NCBI GenBank assembly: GCA_020628815.1
Contig: JAHDEN010000020.1
Location: 1 to 51,874 of the forward strand
DNA: 51,874 nucleotides
Direction: 5' to 3'
DNA from: Chloroflexota bacterium
Lineage (GTDB): Bacteria; Chloroflexota; Anaerolineae; Promineifilales; Promineifilaceae
Both the position numbers and the translations under genes were made by a program. The notes under the pieces were generated by a model, which was not told the origin of the DNA, did no database searches, and saw only the letters and a program-made list of their open reading frames with translations. Positions 31,401 through 40,589 of this stretch are shown here, in pieces (position 1 is the stretch's first letter; each line of letters begins with the position of its first letter).

Positions 31401-33656
31401 TTAAATCTCTTCGCCGTCCCACTCGTTATCTGCACGTTTACCTTTACGTTTGCGTCGAGCAACCACTCGGCCGGCATCCTCATCAAAGATAAGTTCGCGA
31501 GCTTTCTTGGTATTTTTCTTCGCTTCTTCGCGTGCGGCTTCCTCAGCTCGGAGTTCACCACGGGTTTTACGTGCAACTTTAACCGTTTTCTTTCTAACCA
31601 CTTTGGGTTTCTTCTCGACCAACGGTTCAAGTGGTACAAGCGGCTCTAATGGGATGAGTGGCTCGAGTGCCACGATGCCATCAGGGTCAGCTTTTTCTTC
31701 TTCAGCTGCAGGCGCTTCTTCGGCCGCAGGTGTTTCTTCAGCTTCTGGTTCAACCTCAGCCACAGCCGCTTCTGGCTCAGCTTCAACAGCTGGTTCAGGC
31801 TCAGTCTCGGCAACCGCTTCTTCAACGACTTCAGCTACTTCTGCAACAGATGCTTCTTCAACCACCTCAGCTGCTTCAGCGACTGGCGCTTCGTCTGCAG
31901 CTGGTTCAGTCAAGAACGCCTCAGCGATTTCGGCCGCAACTTCTTCCGGAACTTCATCTTTCACAAGTTCTGGATCGATGTCTTCGTCCACGTCAGCAGT
32001 TTCAGCTTCGGCCGCCACTTCGGCAACTTCCTCAGCGACAGGCTCGGCAACCGCTTCGGTTACAGCTTCTGCATCAGCCTCTACAGCCTCAGCAACATCT
32101 TCGCCAGCTTCAGCGGCCGCAAGTGCAGCTTCTTTCGCAGCCGCAGCCGCTTCTTCTTCCACACGGGCCAAATATTCTTTGGTCTTCTTGCGGAAATCTT
32201 CGAGAGCTTTGTCACCAAAACCATCAAAGGCCAAAAGTGTTTCTTCGCCCATGTGCATTTGGAACAGGGCGTCTCCAACCGTTGACATACCCTGCTCTAG
32301 CAAGATGGCATGATAACGGTGGATAAGATCCAGCTCTTCCAAGTCGTGCTCGAAAGCAACGGCCGGAATCCGTTTGCGGATCTCTTCGCGGTCTTTGCGG
32401 ATTTCGTCGTACTTAGCCGCACGTACCGCAATGATGTTCCCTTCAACCCCGTTCACCAATTTTTCAAGAACACGATAGTCCTCGTTTGTAATGGGTCGGT
32501 TTTGCTCACGTTTTTCAATGACGATTTTCGCCATATCGTGCAGCTCAGTATCATTCACAATCGCTTCTAAAGCGTCTGGATGCTCCAAGTTGTTGAGTGA
32601 GTCAATGGCTGATTCAGTTAAAGATTTAATGTCGATGCGCCAACCGGTTAGCTTCGCACCCAAACGAGCATTTTGTCCTTCACGGCCGATCGCTAGCGAA
32701 AGCTGATCATCTGGCACGATAACCACGGCCGTTTTGCCTTGGTCCGGATGCTCTTCTAAATAAACACCAGATACCCGGGCTGGGCTAAGTGCTTTAGCGA
32801 TAAAGCTCTGTTGGTTAGGATCCCATTCGATGACGTCAATTTTCTCATCGTTGAGTTCCCGAACAATGCTTTGAATACGGACACCGCGCATACCCACACA
32901 GGCACCAACCGGGTCAACCCCAGGTTGTAAAGCCACAACGGCTACTTTAGAGCGTTGGCCAGCCTCGCGAGCGATACTTTTGATATCAACTTGTCCGTTA
33001 TAAATTTCTGGCACTTCGAGCTCTAACAAGCGACGAAGCAGGTTGCGGTGGCTACGGCTAACAATAATGCTAGGGCCACGATTGGTTCGGCGAACTTCTA
33101 GAACGTACACGCGAATTTTGTCATGTGCACGATACCGTTCGCTTTTAACCTGTTGGCTAGATGGCAGAGTTGCTTCGGTACGGCCAAGACCAATCGTAAT
33201 GCTGGTCCCGCTGGTGCTTTGCACTGTACCGTTTACGATCTCGCCATCGCGTGAAGCGAAATCATCAAACAGTTGATCCCGTTCAGCTTCACGTACCCGT
33301 TGCAAAATCACCTGCTTAGCAGTTTGTGCTGCGATGCGGCCGAAATTGCGCGGCGTGCTGATAGCCATAACCAAGTCACCTTCTTTGGCGTCGGTTAAGC
33401 CTTGGGCATGTGCGTCTGCAACCGTGATTTCAGTTTTAGGTTCGATCACATAGTCGACCACTTCTTTTTCTGCAAAAATAGTGGGGTCTCCAGTAACCTC
33501 GTCAATTTCAACCGATACACCTTGCATGCTGCTGATTGCAGCATTGCGTCGGTAAGCTGAAACAAGCGCTGTCTTGAGCGCTTCGATAACAGTGTCTTGC
33601 GGTAAACCGCGTTCTTGGCAAATCTCGTTAAATGCCAACAGGAAATCACTTTTCAT
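31401..33656 (-). CDS. nusA: Transcription termination/antitermination factor NusA with long Ala/Glu tail
   Basis: The 751-residue protein has the NusA N-terminal RNA polymerase-binding domain (1-125), S1 (about 135-200), KH1-KH2 (about 230-350, with VGACVGMRGVRIQSIVRELNDEKIDVIEW and AIGREGQNARLGAKLTGW) and a helical segment to about 470. Beyond this is an unusual tail of about 280 residues. It is first an Ala/Glu/Val-rich acidic stretch with a repeated LEPLxPLEPL motif and ends in a Lys/Arg-rich segment. Most NusA proteins lack this; such tails are more typical of the IF-2 N-terminus, which is short here. No rimP gene precedes it. Confidence 0.95.
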   Translation of the reverse strand: MKSDFLLAFNEICQERGLPQDTVIEALKTALVSAYRRNAAISSMQGVSVEIDEVTGDPTIFAEKEVVDYVIEPKTEITVADAHAQGLTDAKEGDLVMAISTPRNFGRIAAQTAKQVILQRVREAERDQLFDDFASRDGEIVNGTVQSTSGTSITIGLGRTEATLPSSQQVKSERYRAHDKIRVYVLEVRRTNRGPSIIVSRSHRNLLRRLLELEVPEIYNGQVDIKSIAREAGQRSKVAVVALQPGVDPVGACVGMRGVRIQSIVRELNDEKIDVIEWDPNQQSFIAKALSPARVSGVYLEEHPDQGKTAVVIVPDDQLSLAIGREGQNARLGAKLTGWRIDIKSLTESAIDSLNNLEHPDALEAIVNDTELHDMAKIVIEKREQNRPITNEDYRVLEKLVNGVEGNIIAVRAAKYDEIRKDREEIRKRIPAVAFEHDLEELDLIHRYHAILLEQGMSTVGDALFQMHMGEETLLAFDGFGDKALEDFRKKTKEYLARVEEEAAAAAKEAALAAAEAGEDVAEAVEADAEAVTEAVAEPVAEEVAEVAAEAETADVDEDIDPELVKDEVPEEVAAEIAEAFLTEPAADEAPVAEAAEVVEEASVAEVAEVVEEAVAETEPEPAVEAEPEAAVAEVEPEAEETPAAEEAPAAEEEKADPDGIVALEPLIPLEPLVPLEPLVEKKPKVVRKKTVKVARKTRGELRAEEAAREEAKKNTKKARELIFDEDAGRVVARRKRKGKRADNEWDGEEI

Positions 33657-33761
33657 ACTAATTCCGTTTTATGGGTCAAAAGACGTAGCCCGATAACTAA
33701 ACCACCATTGGTTTATAGCAGGCGAGCTAAAATTTTTTGATAAAAAGGTGCTGAAAACAAA

Positions 33762-33783
33762 AAAAGTGGGGGAACCCACTTTT
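33762..33783 (-). terminator. Leader terminator (possible attenuator) of the nusA operon
   Basis: AAAGTGGG (33763-33770) and CCCACTTT (33775-33782) form an 8-bp stem with a GGAA loop in the plus reading. On the minus strand it is followed by seven T. It lies between the predicted nusA promoter and the gene, with no minus-strand gene upstream, so it would act on the nusA leader. Autoregulation by NusA is an inference. Confidence 0.7.
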
Positions 33784-33808
33784 GTCTTAGTGTATTCAAC
33801 TTTCGGAA

Positions 33809-33837
33809 AGTATAGCATAATCCCCCTTGAACCACAA
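33809..33837 (-). promoter_or_regulatory. Sigma-70-type promoter for the nusA operon
   Basis: On the minus strand, TTGTGG (33837-33832) and TATACT (33814-33809) are separated by exactly 17 bases. The -10 matches five of six consensus bases, the -35 three of six. Transcription would start near 33802, about 20 bases before the leader terminator. Confidence 0.55.
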
Positions 33838-34022
33838 CGGACCGACAGGGGCCTTTTTATTCTTTGTTTAGATATACGAAGTAAAATCTCCGTGTCTGAC
33901 AAAGCAGCCTAAGATCACAGAACATTTTCTTTGCAATTGCACAGATTTAATTGATACCAACAAACAAGTGTGGTCTATTATGTTTATACAAAGATTGGTT
34001 GATGATAAGAGGCGGTTCCTTG

Positions 34023-34961
34023 ATGAAAATAACAGAATTTGCAAAAGCGGTTCAAGACAATGTGGCTAAGGTCATAATCGGTAAACAAGATGCGGTCGAA
34101 CTACTGCTGGTTGCCTTACTCAGCGAAGGGCATGTTCTATTAGAAGATGTGCCGGGTGTGGGTAAAACAACTTTGGCAAAAGCACTAGCCCAAAGCATTG
34201 ATAGCAGTTTTTCACGCATTCAGTTTACCCCCGATTTATTGCCCAGCGATGTGACCGGCAGCAGCCTGTTTAACCAAAAAAATCAGGACTTTGAGTTCCG
34301 GCCGGGGCCATTGTTCCATCAAATCGTTTTGGCAGACGAGATCAACCGAGCCACCCCACGCACCCAATCTAGCTTGCTCGAGGCGATGCAAGAACGGCAA
34401 GTCACCACAGACGGAACCACACGACCACTCCCCGCTCCTTTCATGACCATCGCCACACAAAACCCGATCGAGCTAGAAGGAACCTTCCCCCTGCCTGAAG
34501 CACAACTTGACCGCTTTTTACTGCAAATCGAGCTGGGGTATCCCACCTATGAGCAAGAAGACGAAATCTTGATCAAGTATCAAAAACAGGATCCGCTGAC
34601 CCAACTTTCTTCTGTTGTAGACAGCGCTCAAATTACCGGATTTCAAGAGCTCGTCAAAGATCAGCTTGTAAAGGAAGAAGTGCGCCACTATATGCTGAAT
34701 ATTGTTCGGGCAACACGGGAACATGAATTTACAGAGCTGGGCGTCTCTCCCCGAGGAAGTTTGGCCCTATACCGTGCTAGCCAAGCTTTGGCGGCCATAC
34801 GCGGCCGAAGCTATGTGATACCCAGCGACGTGCAACATTTAGCACCCAGTTTGTTAACCCATCGAATCCATTTAAGCGCACAAACCCGTCTGCGCGGCCG
34901 AACCCCAGCGCAGATTGTGACTGAAATTGCGGACAGCGTCCCTGTCCCCGTGGTTGATTAA
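34023..34961 (+). CDS. MoxR-family AAA+ ATPase
   Basis: The protein has the Walker A GVGKTTLA after HVLLEDVPG, Walker B VLADEINRATPRTQSSLLEAM, a sensor 1 segment TQNPIELEGTFPLPEAQLDRF and a C-terminal winged segment with SPRGSLALYRASQALAA. The frame opens at 33951, but the ATG at 34023 matches the usual MoxR N-terminus, giving about 312 residues. MoxR ATPases act as chaperones for metalloprotein or envelope assembly together with DUF58 proteins, which is the gene that follows. Confidence 0.93.
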   Translation: MKITEFAKAVQDNVAKVIIGKQDAVELLLVALLSEGHVLLEDVPGVGKTTLAKALAQSIDSSFSRIQFTPDLLPSDVTGSSLFNQKNQDFEFRPGPLFHQIVLADEINRATPRTQSSLLEAMQERQVTTDGTTRPLPAPFMTIATQNPIELEGTFPLPEAQLDRFLLQIELGYPTYEQEDEILIKYQKQDPLTQLSSVVDSAQITGFQELVKDQLVKEEVRHYMLNIVRATREHEFTELGVSPRGSLALYRASQALAAIRGRSYVIPSDVQHLAPSLLTHRIHLSAQTRLRGRTPAQIVTEIADSVPVPVVD

Positions 34962-34981
34962 GCTCCCTTCTAGATTTAACT

Positions 34982-36244
34982 GTGTTTGACGAAACGATTG
35001 ATCAAAAAAACGGCCGGCTTGACCGCTTCCTCCCTTGGACGATTGGCGTCTGCCTGCTGTTAGGTGTCACAACCGACAATCAATATCTGACATCGTTGGG
35101 GGTTTTGTTCGGAGTCGTCTATGCCTTCATCTGGTTATGGTGGCGCTTCAGCTTTGTGCGGCTATCGACACGGCTAGAATTTCAAGAGGTACGCATATTT
35201 GAGGGAGAAGAAATTGAGCTCAAACTGATTACGTCTAATCAAAAGTTTTTGCCTCTATTTTGGGTCAATATCGTTTACGAAATCCCGGCCGGGATTTCAA
35301 TTAAAGAAGCCGAGATCGTTGTAGATGCCTCCACTCACCGAGGCTCGCTCCGCAGCTTCTGGTCGTTGGGGCCATGGCAGACTGTGGCCCGCACCTTTAC
35401 CATCTCGGCCGATGAAAGAGGGTTCTATCCGTTTGGACCGGTCCGCATCGAAACCGGCGATCCTTTTGGCTTTTTTATCGGCCGCAAAATGGTTGAACTC
35501 TCAGACAAATTAATCGTTTACCCAAAAGTTTATCCGATCGATAAAACACCGATTCCGGCTCAAAAGCCATTTGGCGAGTCACGCTCTGTCGGCCGTTTGT
35601 TTGAAGATCCGATGCGCACAATCGGAGTCCGTGAATGGCAAATGGGGGATCAGATGCGCCGCATCCACTGGGCAAAAACGGCCAAATATCAGGCACTGCA
35701 CAGCCGGGTGTATGAACCGATTGAAGAAGAGCAGATTATGATCTTCTTGAATATCGCAACGCTGGCTCAGTTTTGGCACGGCACTTTTCCAGAGATGCAG
35801 GAGCGGGCGATACGGGTGGCAGCCAGCTTAGCCTACGATTTTTCGGAGCAGCGTTTGCCGGTGGGTTTAATCGCAAACGGCCGCTTGCCACAGAGCGATC
35901 AGCCGCTCAAACTGCTGCCCGGCCGATCACCCCAGCAGCTAGCGCTTACACTCGAACTTTTGGCCGGTGTTACCTCTTTTGCGACCTCGACCATCGGCAG
36001 CTTGATCAATGCAGAAGTCTCCCGAATTCCATGGGGGACAACGCTCGTCATCATCACCTGCATTACACACGAGGCGCTTTTAGCACAGCTTGAAGATGTA
36101 GCTGCGGCCGGCCGGGAGGTCGTCTTAATTTCTTTAGCCGAAAAGCCGCCCACAGAGCTGTTGCCCGGGATTACGGTCTACCACATCCCTGAATTTGATC
36201 TTGATGACACCACGGTTATTTCTCCGGAGAGGCACGTCGCATGA
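34982..36244 (+). CDS. DUF58 protein
   Basis: The 420-residue protein has two transmembrane segments near the N-terminus (about 17-55), a beta-rich region (60-190) and the DUF58 core with TIGVREWQMGDQMRRIHWAKTAK (about 210-232), the family's signature GD..R.I.W. A von Willebrand A-like fold is expected C-terminal. It uses a GTG start 20 bases after moxR, and its stop overlaps the next start (ATGA). The gene order moxR-DUF58-DUF4129 is a conserved module. Confidence 0.92.
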   Translation: MFDETIDQKNGRLDRFLPWTIGVCLLLGVTTDNQYLTSLGVLFGVVYAFIWLWWRFSFVRLSTRLEFQEVRIFEGEEIELKLITSNQKFLPLFWVNIVYEIPAGISIKEAEIVVDASTHRGSLRSFWSLGPWQTVARTFTISADERGFYPFGPVRIETGDPFGFFIGRKMVELSDKLIVYPKVYPIDKTPIPAQKPFGESRSVGRLFEDPMRTIGVREWQMGDQMRRIHWAKTAKYQALHSRVYEPIEEEQIMIFLNIATLAQFWHGTFPEMQERAIRVAASLAYDFSEQRLPVGLIANGRLPQSDQPLKLLPGRSPQQLALTLELLAGVTSFATSTIGSLINAEVSRIPWGTTLVIITCITHEALLAQLEDVAAAGREVVLISLAEKPPTELLPGITVYHIPEFDLDDTTVISPERHVA

Positions 36245-37758
36245 TCCATTCAATTTCAGAGCGGTATTACCGGCCAACCCGAATTTTTGTCACCGGCATC
36301 GGTGCAGCAATGATCCTGCCGTGGGTCGTTCTGTTTAGCCGCAGAAACCTGCTCTCTAATCCTGTACTTCCGGCCAACAGTGGGGATGTCGGCCGACTAG
36401 AAGCGATTATCTCCGCCCCATGGCTGGTGCAATTTTTAGCCGTTTGGCTCTTTCTGTTGTTTTTGCGCTACCTGTTTGATTTTGCTAGCGATTGGTTAAA
36501 CGACGACAACGAAGATCAATTTATTTGGCGCACCGTCATGCTGGCCCTGTTTGTGCTTTTGCTGCCGATCTTCAATCGAATCCTGCTCTACCCATATTTA
36601 ACCGCCCCCCTGTTTGACCCAGCGCGGGGGATTTTAAACGCACTCTTTAATTTTACGCAGGGATGGCGACCAGAAAATGTGGTTCTCTTCTTTTATATAG
36701 CCAGTTGGGCATTTGCGATTTGGGTGTCGAGCAATGTGATGGGGGCCTTCGAGGTAGGGCGTCTGTTTGCAGTGGCACTCTTGTCAACCGCGCTGAGTGT
36801 TGGCTGGCTTGAAGGGCTAGGTGAACCGGCGTTTCTAGGCATATTTTTGCCATTTATCCTGTGCGGTTTGGGTGCATTAACTCTAAGCCTGGTTGATAGC
36901 AAAGTATCGCGCGGCTATCACAGCCCGGGTGGTCAATTTTCGTTAGGTACCTCGATTCAATTGGGGGGGATTACACTAATCTTTGCCCTGATTGCTGCCT
37001 GGTTAGGCACAGTCGTATCACCCAGCAGCTTGCGCGCCGTGCTATCAATTTTCCGGCCGGTGTGGCGTCTGATCGGCATCGTAGCAGGTTGGATTTGGCT
37101 CGTCGTGGAGCCGATTTTAGAGTATCTGTTTAATGCACTAGCCACCATCATCGCATCCCTCATGAGTCGCATCGACCTTTCAAGCTCGTTCGAAGGTGAC
37201 GCAGGGCCAGCTGAAGAGACAACCGTCCCAGATGTTCAAGAAGTTTTCGCCAATTCGGCCGAACTTCGCTTTTTGGTGATCGGTCTTTTTGTTTTGCTTG
37301 GCCTATTTATCATGTGGGTCGCATTTAACCGCACCGTACTCAAGCGATACCGGAATGAGGCTCAACAAGAAATAGAAGAAACACAAACATCCGATTCAAA
37401 CATTTTATCTAGTGCTTTTTCACAACTTCGATCATGGTTCGACACCTTGAGAGGTCTGGCTCCAAAATCACTTTTAGAACCGATCACGGTTGAAAACATC
37501 TATGCAAATGTATCACGGCTGGCCAGCAGACAAGGATATGAGCGAGCGGTAAGTCAAACGCCTGATCAATATCTGCCCGACCTTATCCAAGCGTTCCCAG
37601 ACCATGCAGAGCCACTCACCGCGTTGACTCTAAGCTATATGGAAGTCTATTACGGCAATGCGGCGGTTTCGGATCAACAGCTCGAAACGTTAAAAGGGTA
37701 CTATGCACGCATTTCTGATTCTGTTTCGCCAAACAAACCTGAAAACAGCGATGAGTAA
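36241..37758 (+). CDS. Membrane protein with C-terminal DUF4129-like domain
   Basis: The 505-residue protein has about eight transmembrane segments in the first 300 residues and another near 340-360, followed by a cytoplasmic or external helical domain (about 410-495) with YANVSRLASRQGYERAVSQTP, matching DUF4129. In transglutaminase-type proteins this domain follows the catalytic part; here the transglutaminase is absent. It overlaps the DUF58 gene by four bases, so co-translation is likely. Confidence 0.82.
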   Translation: MIHSISERYYRPTRIFVTGIGAAMILPWVVLFSRRNLLSNPVLPANSGDVGRLEAIISAPWLVQFLAVWLFLLFLRYLFDFASDWLNDDNEDQFIWRTVMLALFVLLLPIFNRILLYPYLTAPLFDPARGILNALFNFTQGWRPENVVLFFYIASWAFAIWVSSNVMGAFEVGRLFAVALLSTALSVGWLEGLGEPAFLGIFLPFILCGLGALTLSLVDSKVSRGYHSPGGQFSLGTSIQLGGITLIFALIAAWLGTVVSPSSLRAVLSIFRPVWRLIGIVAGWIWLVVEPILEYLFNALATIIASLMSRIDLSSSFEGDAGPAEETTVPDVQEVFANSAELRFLVIGLFVLLGLFIMWVAFNRTVLKRYRNEAQQEIEETQTSDSNILSSAFSQLRSWFDTLRGLAPKSLLEPITVENIYANVSRLASRQGYERAVSQTPDQYLPDLIQAFPDHAEPLTALTLSYMEVYYGNAAVSDQQLETLKGYYARISDSVSPNKPENSDE

Positions 37759-39283
37759 CCCACACGGCCGCCAAAAAACAATGCGCAATTCAACAGGTGC
37801 AACCAAACCAAATCCCCAGCTTGCCTGGACCCTGCTTGTGCTGATGATGTTGGTTTTTATTGGCGTTATGAGTTGGCTCAGTTTTACGCGCCATGATCTT
37901 TTCAATTCGACCGGCTTTGATTTAGCCATCAATGAACAGATTGTGTGGAACACGCTTAACGGCCGTTTTTTTGCGAGTTCGGTTGAAGTAGATAACTCTT
38001 TTGCGGATCATTTCCGGCCGCTTTTGGGGGCACTTGTCCCCTTTTATGCTCTGTTTCAGACTCCCAAAACATTGCTGGTGCTACAAACCATCGCCCTCGC
38101 TTCGGCCGCCATGCCCATTTATCTATTGGCACAACACAAACTGCATGACCGGTGGATGGCGCTCACATTTGCGGCCGTCTATCTGCTCTATCCAGCGCTC
38201 GGTTACATCACCCGCTTCGACTTTCATATCGAAGTGTTTGCCATCGCCCCATTTATCGCAGCCTTTTACATGCTCGAAACCGGCCGCTGGACAGCAGCAT
38301 CTTGGTTTTTACTGATCCCCCTGCTAACCAAAGAAAATATGGGGTTCTTGGCAGCGGCGTTTGGGGTGTACGCCATCATCCGCTTTGGCAAATACAAATG
38401 GGGCAGCGCATGGCTAATTGCAGGATTGTTATTCACATTCCTGACCATTTTTTGGCTGATCCCCACTGTGCGGGGTGAAAGTGCAGACGCGATTTCCCGC
38501 TACGCTTGGCTGGGGGAAAATCCGGCCGCCATGTTGCAAAATCTGCTGTTTGATCCAGCATTGTGGTTCAAGCATGTATTTACCCAAGCAAACCTAATCT
38601 ATGCGGTTCAGCTGTTGCTCCCGTTGGCATTTTTGCCGCTTGTAGGCTGGCGCGAACTGTTACTAGCTACCCCCATCTTGGGCATGAATTTGTTGGCCGA
38701 TCATTTCTGCCAATCAACCATTTATTGCCACTATGCGGTTCCAATTCTTCCGTTTGTGTTCATCGCTGCAATTATGGGGTTTACCCGCTTACGCGATCAG
38801 CTAGCGACCAGCCAACCGGCCGCCCTATCCTACGGGACAATGGGAGCCTTAATGCTCGGGTCGCTGATCAGCCTGTGGCTGTGGCAACCGTTTCAAGAAG
38901 TGCCGATTTTACCTTCGGCATTTGAGCCGGTTGGAAATGCAGAAGTAGTCAAACAGGCGCTACAGGCGGTTCCGGCCGATGGGTCGCTATCGCTCGTAAC
39001 AACCAATGATTACGCCCCCCATCTTGCTCAACGAGAAGAGCTGTACATTATCGGAATACCGACCCAGCGTGTGGCACCCATCGATCCAGACTTAGTGTTC
39101 TTAAACCTGTACGATCAGCAATATATTGTGTGTGATCAGTTTCGTGATTATGTAACTCAGTTAGATAAAGAAAGCTATGGGGTACTGTTTCGGACCGGCG
39201 GGCTGATTGTGATGCAAAAAGGGGGCGGCTCGCCTGAGCAGTTTATCGATTTTGTGGATAACTGGAATAACTGTGCGGGGTAG
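37751..39283 (+). CDS. DUF2079 membrane protein
   Basis: The protein has about ten transmembrane segments and the opening FDLAINEQIVWNTLNG with a following DNSFADHFRPL, typical of DUF2079, a family related to membrane glycosyltransferases of the GT-C type. The histidine in DFHIEVFAIAPFIAAF is also family-like. Function unknown. The frame is open from 37703; the ATG at 37751 overlaps the preceding stop (ATGAGTAA), so this start fits coupling to the DUF4129 gene and gives about 510 residues. Confidence 0.85.
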   Translation: MSNPHGRQKTMRNSTGATKPNPQLAWTLLVLMMLVFIGVMSWLSFTRHDLFNSTGFDLAINEQIVWNTLNGRFFASSVEVDNSFADHFRPLLGALVPFYALFQTPKTLLVLQTIALASAAMPIYLLAQHKLHDRWMALTFAAVYLLYPALGYITRFDFHIEVFAIAPFIAAFYMLETGRWTAASWFLLIPLLTKENMGFLAAAFGVYAIIRFGKYKWGSAWLIAGLLFTFLTIFWLIPTVRGESADAISRYAWLGENPAAMLQNLLFDPALWFKHVFTQANLIYAVQLLLPLAFLPLVGWRELLLATPILGMNLLADHFCQSTIYCHYAVPILPFVFIAAIMGFTRLRDQLATSQPAALSYGTMGALMLGSLISLWLWQPFQEVPILPSAFEPVGNAEVVKQALQAVPADGSLSLVTTNDYAPHLAQREELYIIGIPTQRVAPIDPDLVFLNLYDQQYIVCDQFRDYVTQLDKESYGVLFRTGGLIVMQKGGGSPEQFIDFVDNWNNCAG

Positions 39284-39309
39284 AGACTAAAATTTTTGAT
39301 CCACAATAG

Positions 39310-39484
39310 GTATCAACTTAAGCCACTTTTCCAAGGGCTCAAGCCCTCGTTTAAGACAAGAAACCTGATCAATCAGGTTGAAATGTCCGCCAGAGCCCGA
39401 TTTATCGGGCTTCCTATTTTAACCGCAGGATTGATCCTGTGAGATTAGGCAGGTTTTTGATCGATAAGCCTCCTAAGTTGATAC
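39310..39484. repeat. Array of four ~18-bp palindromes inside 11-bp inverted ends
   Basis: Between convergent genes lie four palindromes: AGGGCT-CA-AGCCCT (39334-39347), AACCTGAT-CA-ATCAGGTT (39362-39379), AGCCCGAT-TT-ATCGGGCT (39394-39411) and CGCAGGAT-TG-ATCCTGTG (39424-39441). Centres are 30, 32 and 30 bases apart. The block is bounded by GTATCAACTTA (39310-39320) and its inverted copy (39474-39484). The arms differ but keep pairing. No gene is inside. A related two-palindrome copy is at 49978-50023. Confidence 0.8.
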
Positions 39485-39500
39485 ATATGGGGCTAAATTT

Positions 39501-40589
39501 TTAATCAGCCATCAACCATGGGAGCCGAACCAAAACTTTTAACATGTCGATCGGCCGGTCTATTTGCAACAGCAGCAGGCCAAATCGCCTTGACGTTAGC
39601 AGGATGTTGTATAGGTTCAACACCTTGTCTGGGGTAATAAACTTTTCCAGCAAATGTCGGCGCAGTTTGCCCGGTTCTAGCTTTTGTCTAAGCGCATCAA
39701 TCTCACTCGGCAGCTCACCAAACACCCCCGCCATGAGGTGTAAAAACAACCAAACGGCCGTTTTTGCCCGCATCCAAACCACTCGCTCATACACAACCTG
39801 CCAATCAATTTCTAACCGGTCGTTTAAGCGCAACACATCTACCATATTACGCAGCGTGTTGGGGTCATACTGATGGTTAACGGCGGTGTGAATGATCGTA
39901 TGCAGGATTAAATCTTCGTTGCCCAAACGCCAAAAAGGGAGCTCCACTTCAACCCCGGCCGGCATTATATTCAGATCGGCCGGAACCTTGCGCTCCCAAA
40001 TTTCATCCTCAATACGACGATTGGTAAGCCGCTGAACATGCCCTACAAAAATTTCGGTGTGTGCTTCGATCTGAACCCGATCCACCGTTGGTGAAACCAT
40101 TTCGATTTGCCCTTCTTTGTTGGTTGGCGGCAGATCTGAAAAATACGATTTTATTTTGTCTGGCTTCTTGTACCTAAACTGCATTCCATGCAGAACCTTG
40201 TGTACATCAGCCATTTTTTCGCGCCGAACCAAGAAATCGACATCTGCTTTAAACCGTAAAAAAGGCTCGTCCCAAGCCAAGGGTGCAATGGCGCTCCCTT
40301 TTAGCAAAATGATTTCAGTTTCGGCCGGATTGAGTTGTTCGGCTACCTGCAAAAACAGCTTTTTCTGTACCGTATCACGATAGACGTTGGTGTAGTAAAT
40401 CCCCTGCAGCGTCGCTTTTTCAGCGATAAAGTCGTCTCCCAATGCCTCGTACAGCGCTGCGCCCAATTTGGCCTTGACCAACCAGCCGGTCAAGTATGGC
40501 AACATGTCGGCCGGAACCAAATCGGTTTGGCTTTGCCCCGCCAAAATATTTAAAAGCTGTTGTTTAGCGACTTTCGAGTTGATCAGCAT
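39501..40589 (-). CDS. Uncharacterised nucleotidyltransferase family protein
   Basis: The 362-residue protein has the signature ILLKGSAIAPLAWDEPFLRFKADVDFLVR: a KG turn and a DVD pair, which are the metal-binding aspartates of the Pol-beta-like NTP_transf_5 (PF14907) family. A helical region follows, with HTIIHTAVNHQYDP, also family-like. Many members sit near polysaccharide or surface-protein genes; the substrate is unknown. Its 5' end overlaps the TolB-like gene by 26 bases, so they are co-transcribed. Confidence 0.8.
   Translation of the reverse strand: MLINSKVAKQQLLNILAGQSQTDLVPADMLPYLTGWLVKAKLGAALYEALGDDFIAEKATLQGIYYTNVYRDTVQKKLFLQVAEQLNPAETEIILLKGSAIAPLAWDEPFLRFKADVDFLVRREKMADVHKVLHGMQFRYKKPDKIKSYFSDLPPTNKEGQIEMVSPTVDRVQIEAHTEIFVGHVQRLTNRRIEDEIWERKVPADLNIMPAGVEVELPFWRLGNEDLILHTIIHTAVNHQYDPNTLRNMVDVLRLNDRLEIDWQVVYERVVWMRAKTAVWLFLHLMAGVFGELPSEIDALRQKLEPGKLRRHLLEKFITPDKVLNLYNILLTSRRFGLLLLQIDRPIDMLKVLVRLPWLMAD

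Larger units (their letters stand above)
33657..34022. other. 366-base divergent region between nusA and moxR
   Basis: It contains the nusA promoter and leader terminator described separately, and a hairpin AAACCA/TGGTTT in the nusA leader near 33701-33717. On the plus strand it holds the AT-rich upstream region of moxR. No rimP or tRNA gene, which often precede nusA, was found here. Confidence 0.5.

Noticed and set aside
31450..32326. Long plus-strand open frames opposite the nusA tail
   Set aside because: They are low-complexity Ser/Ala- or Gln/Leu-rich translations caused by the repetitive Ala/Glu codons of nusA on the other strand; no start signal was seen.
39310..39484. CRISPR array
   Set aside because: The units are palindromes with differing sequences, not identical repeats with unique spacers, and no cas gene is present.
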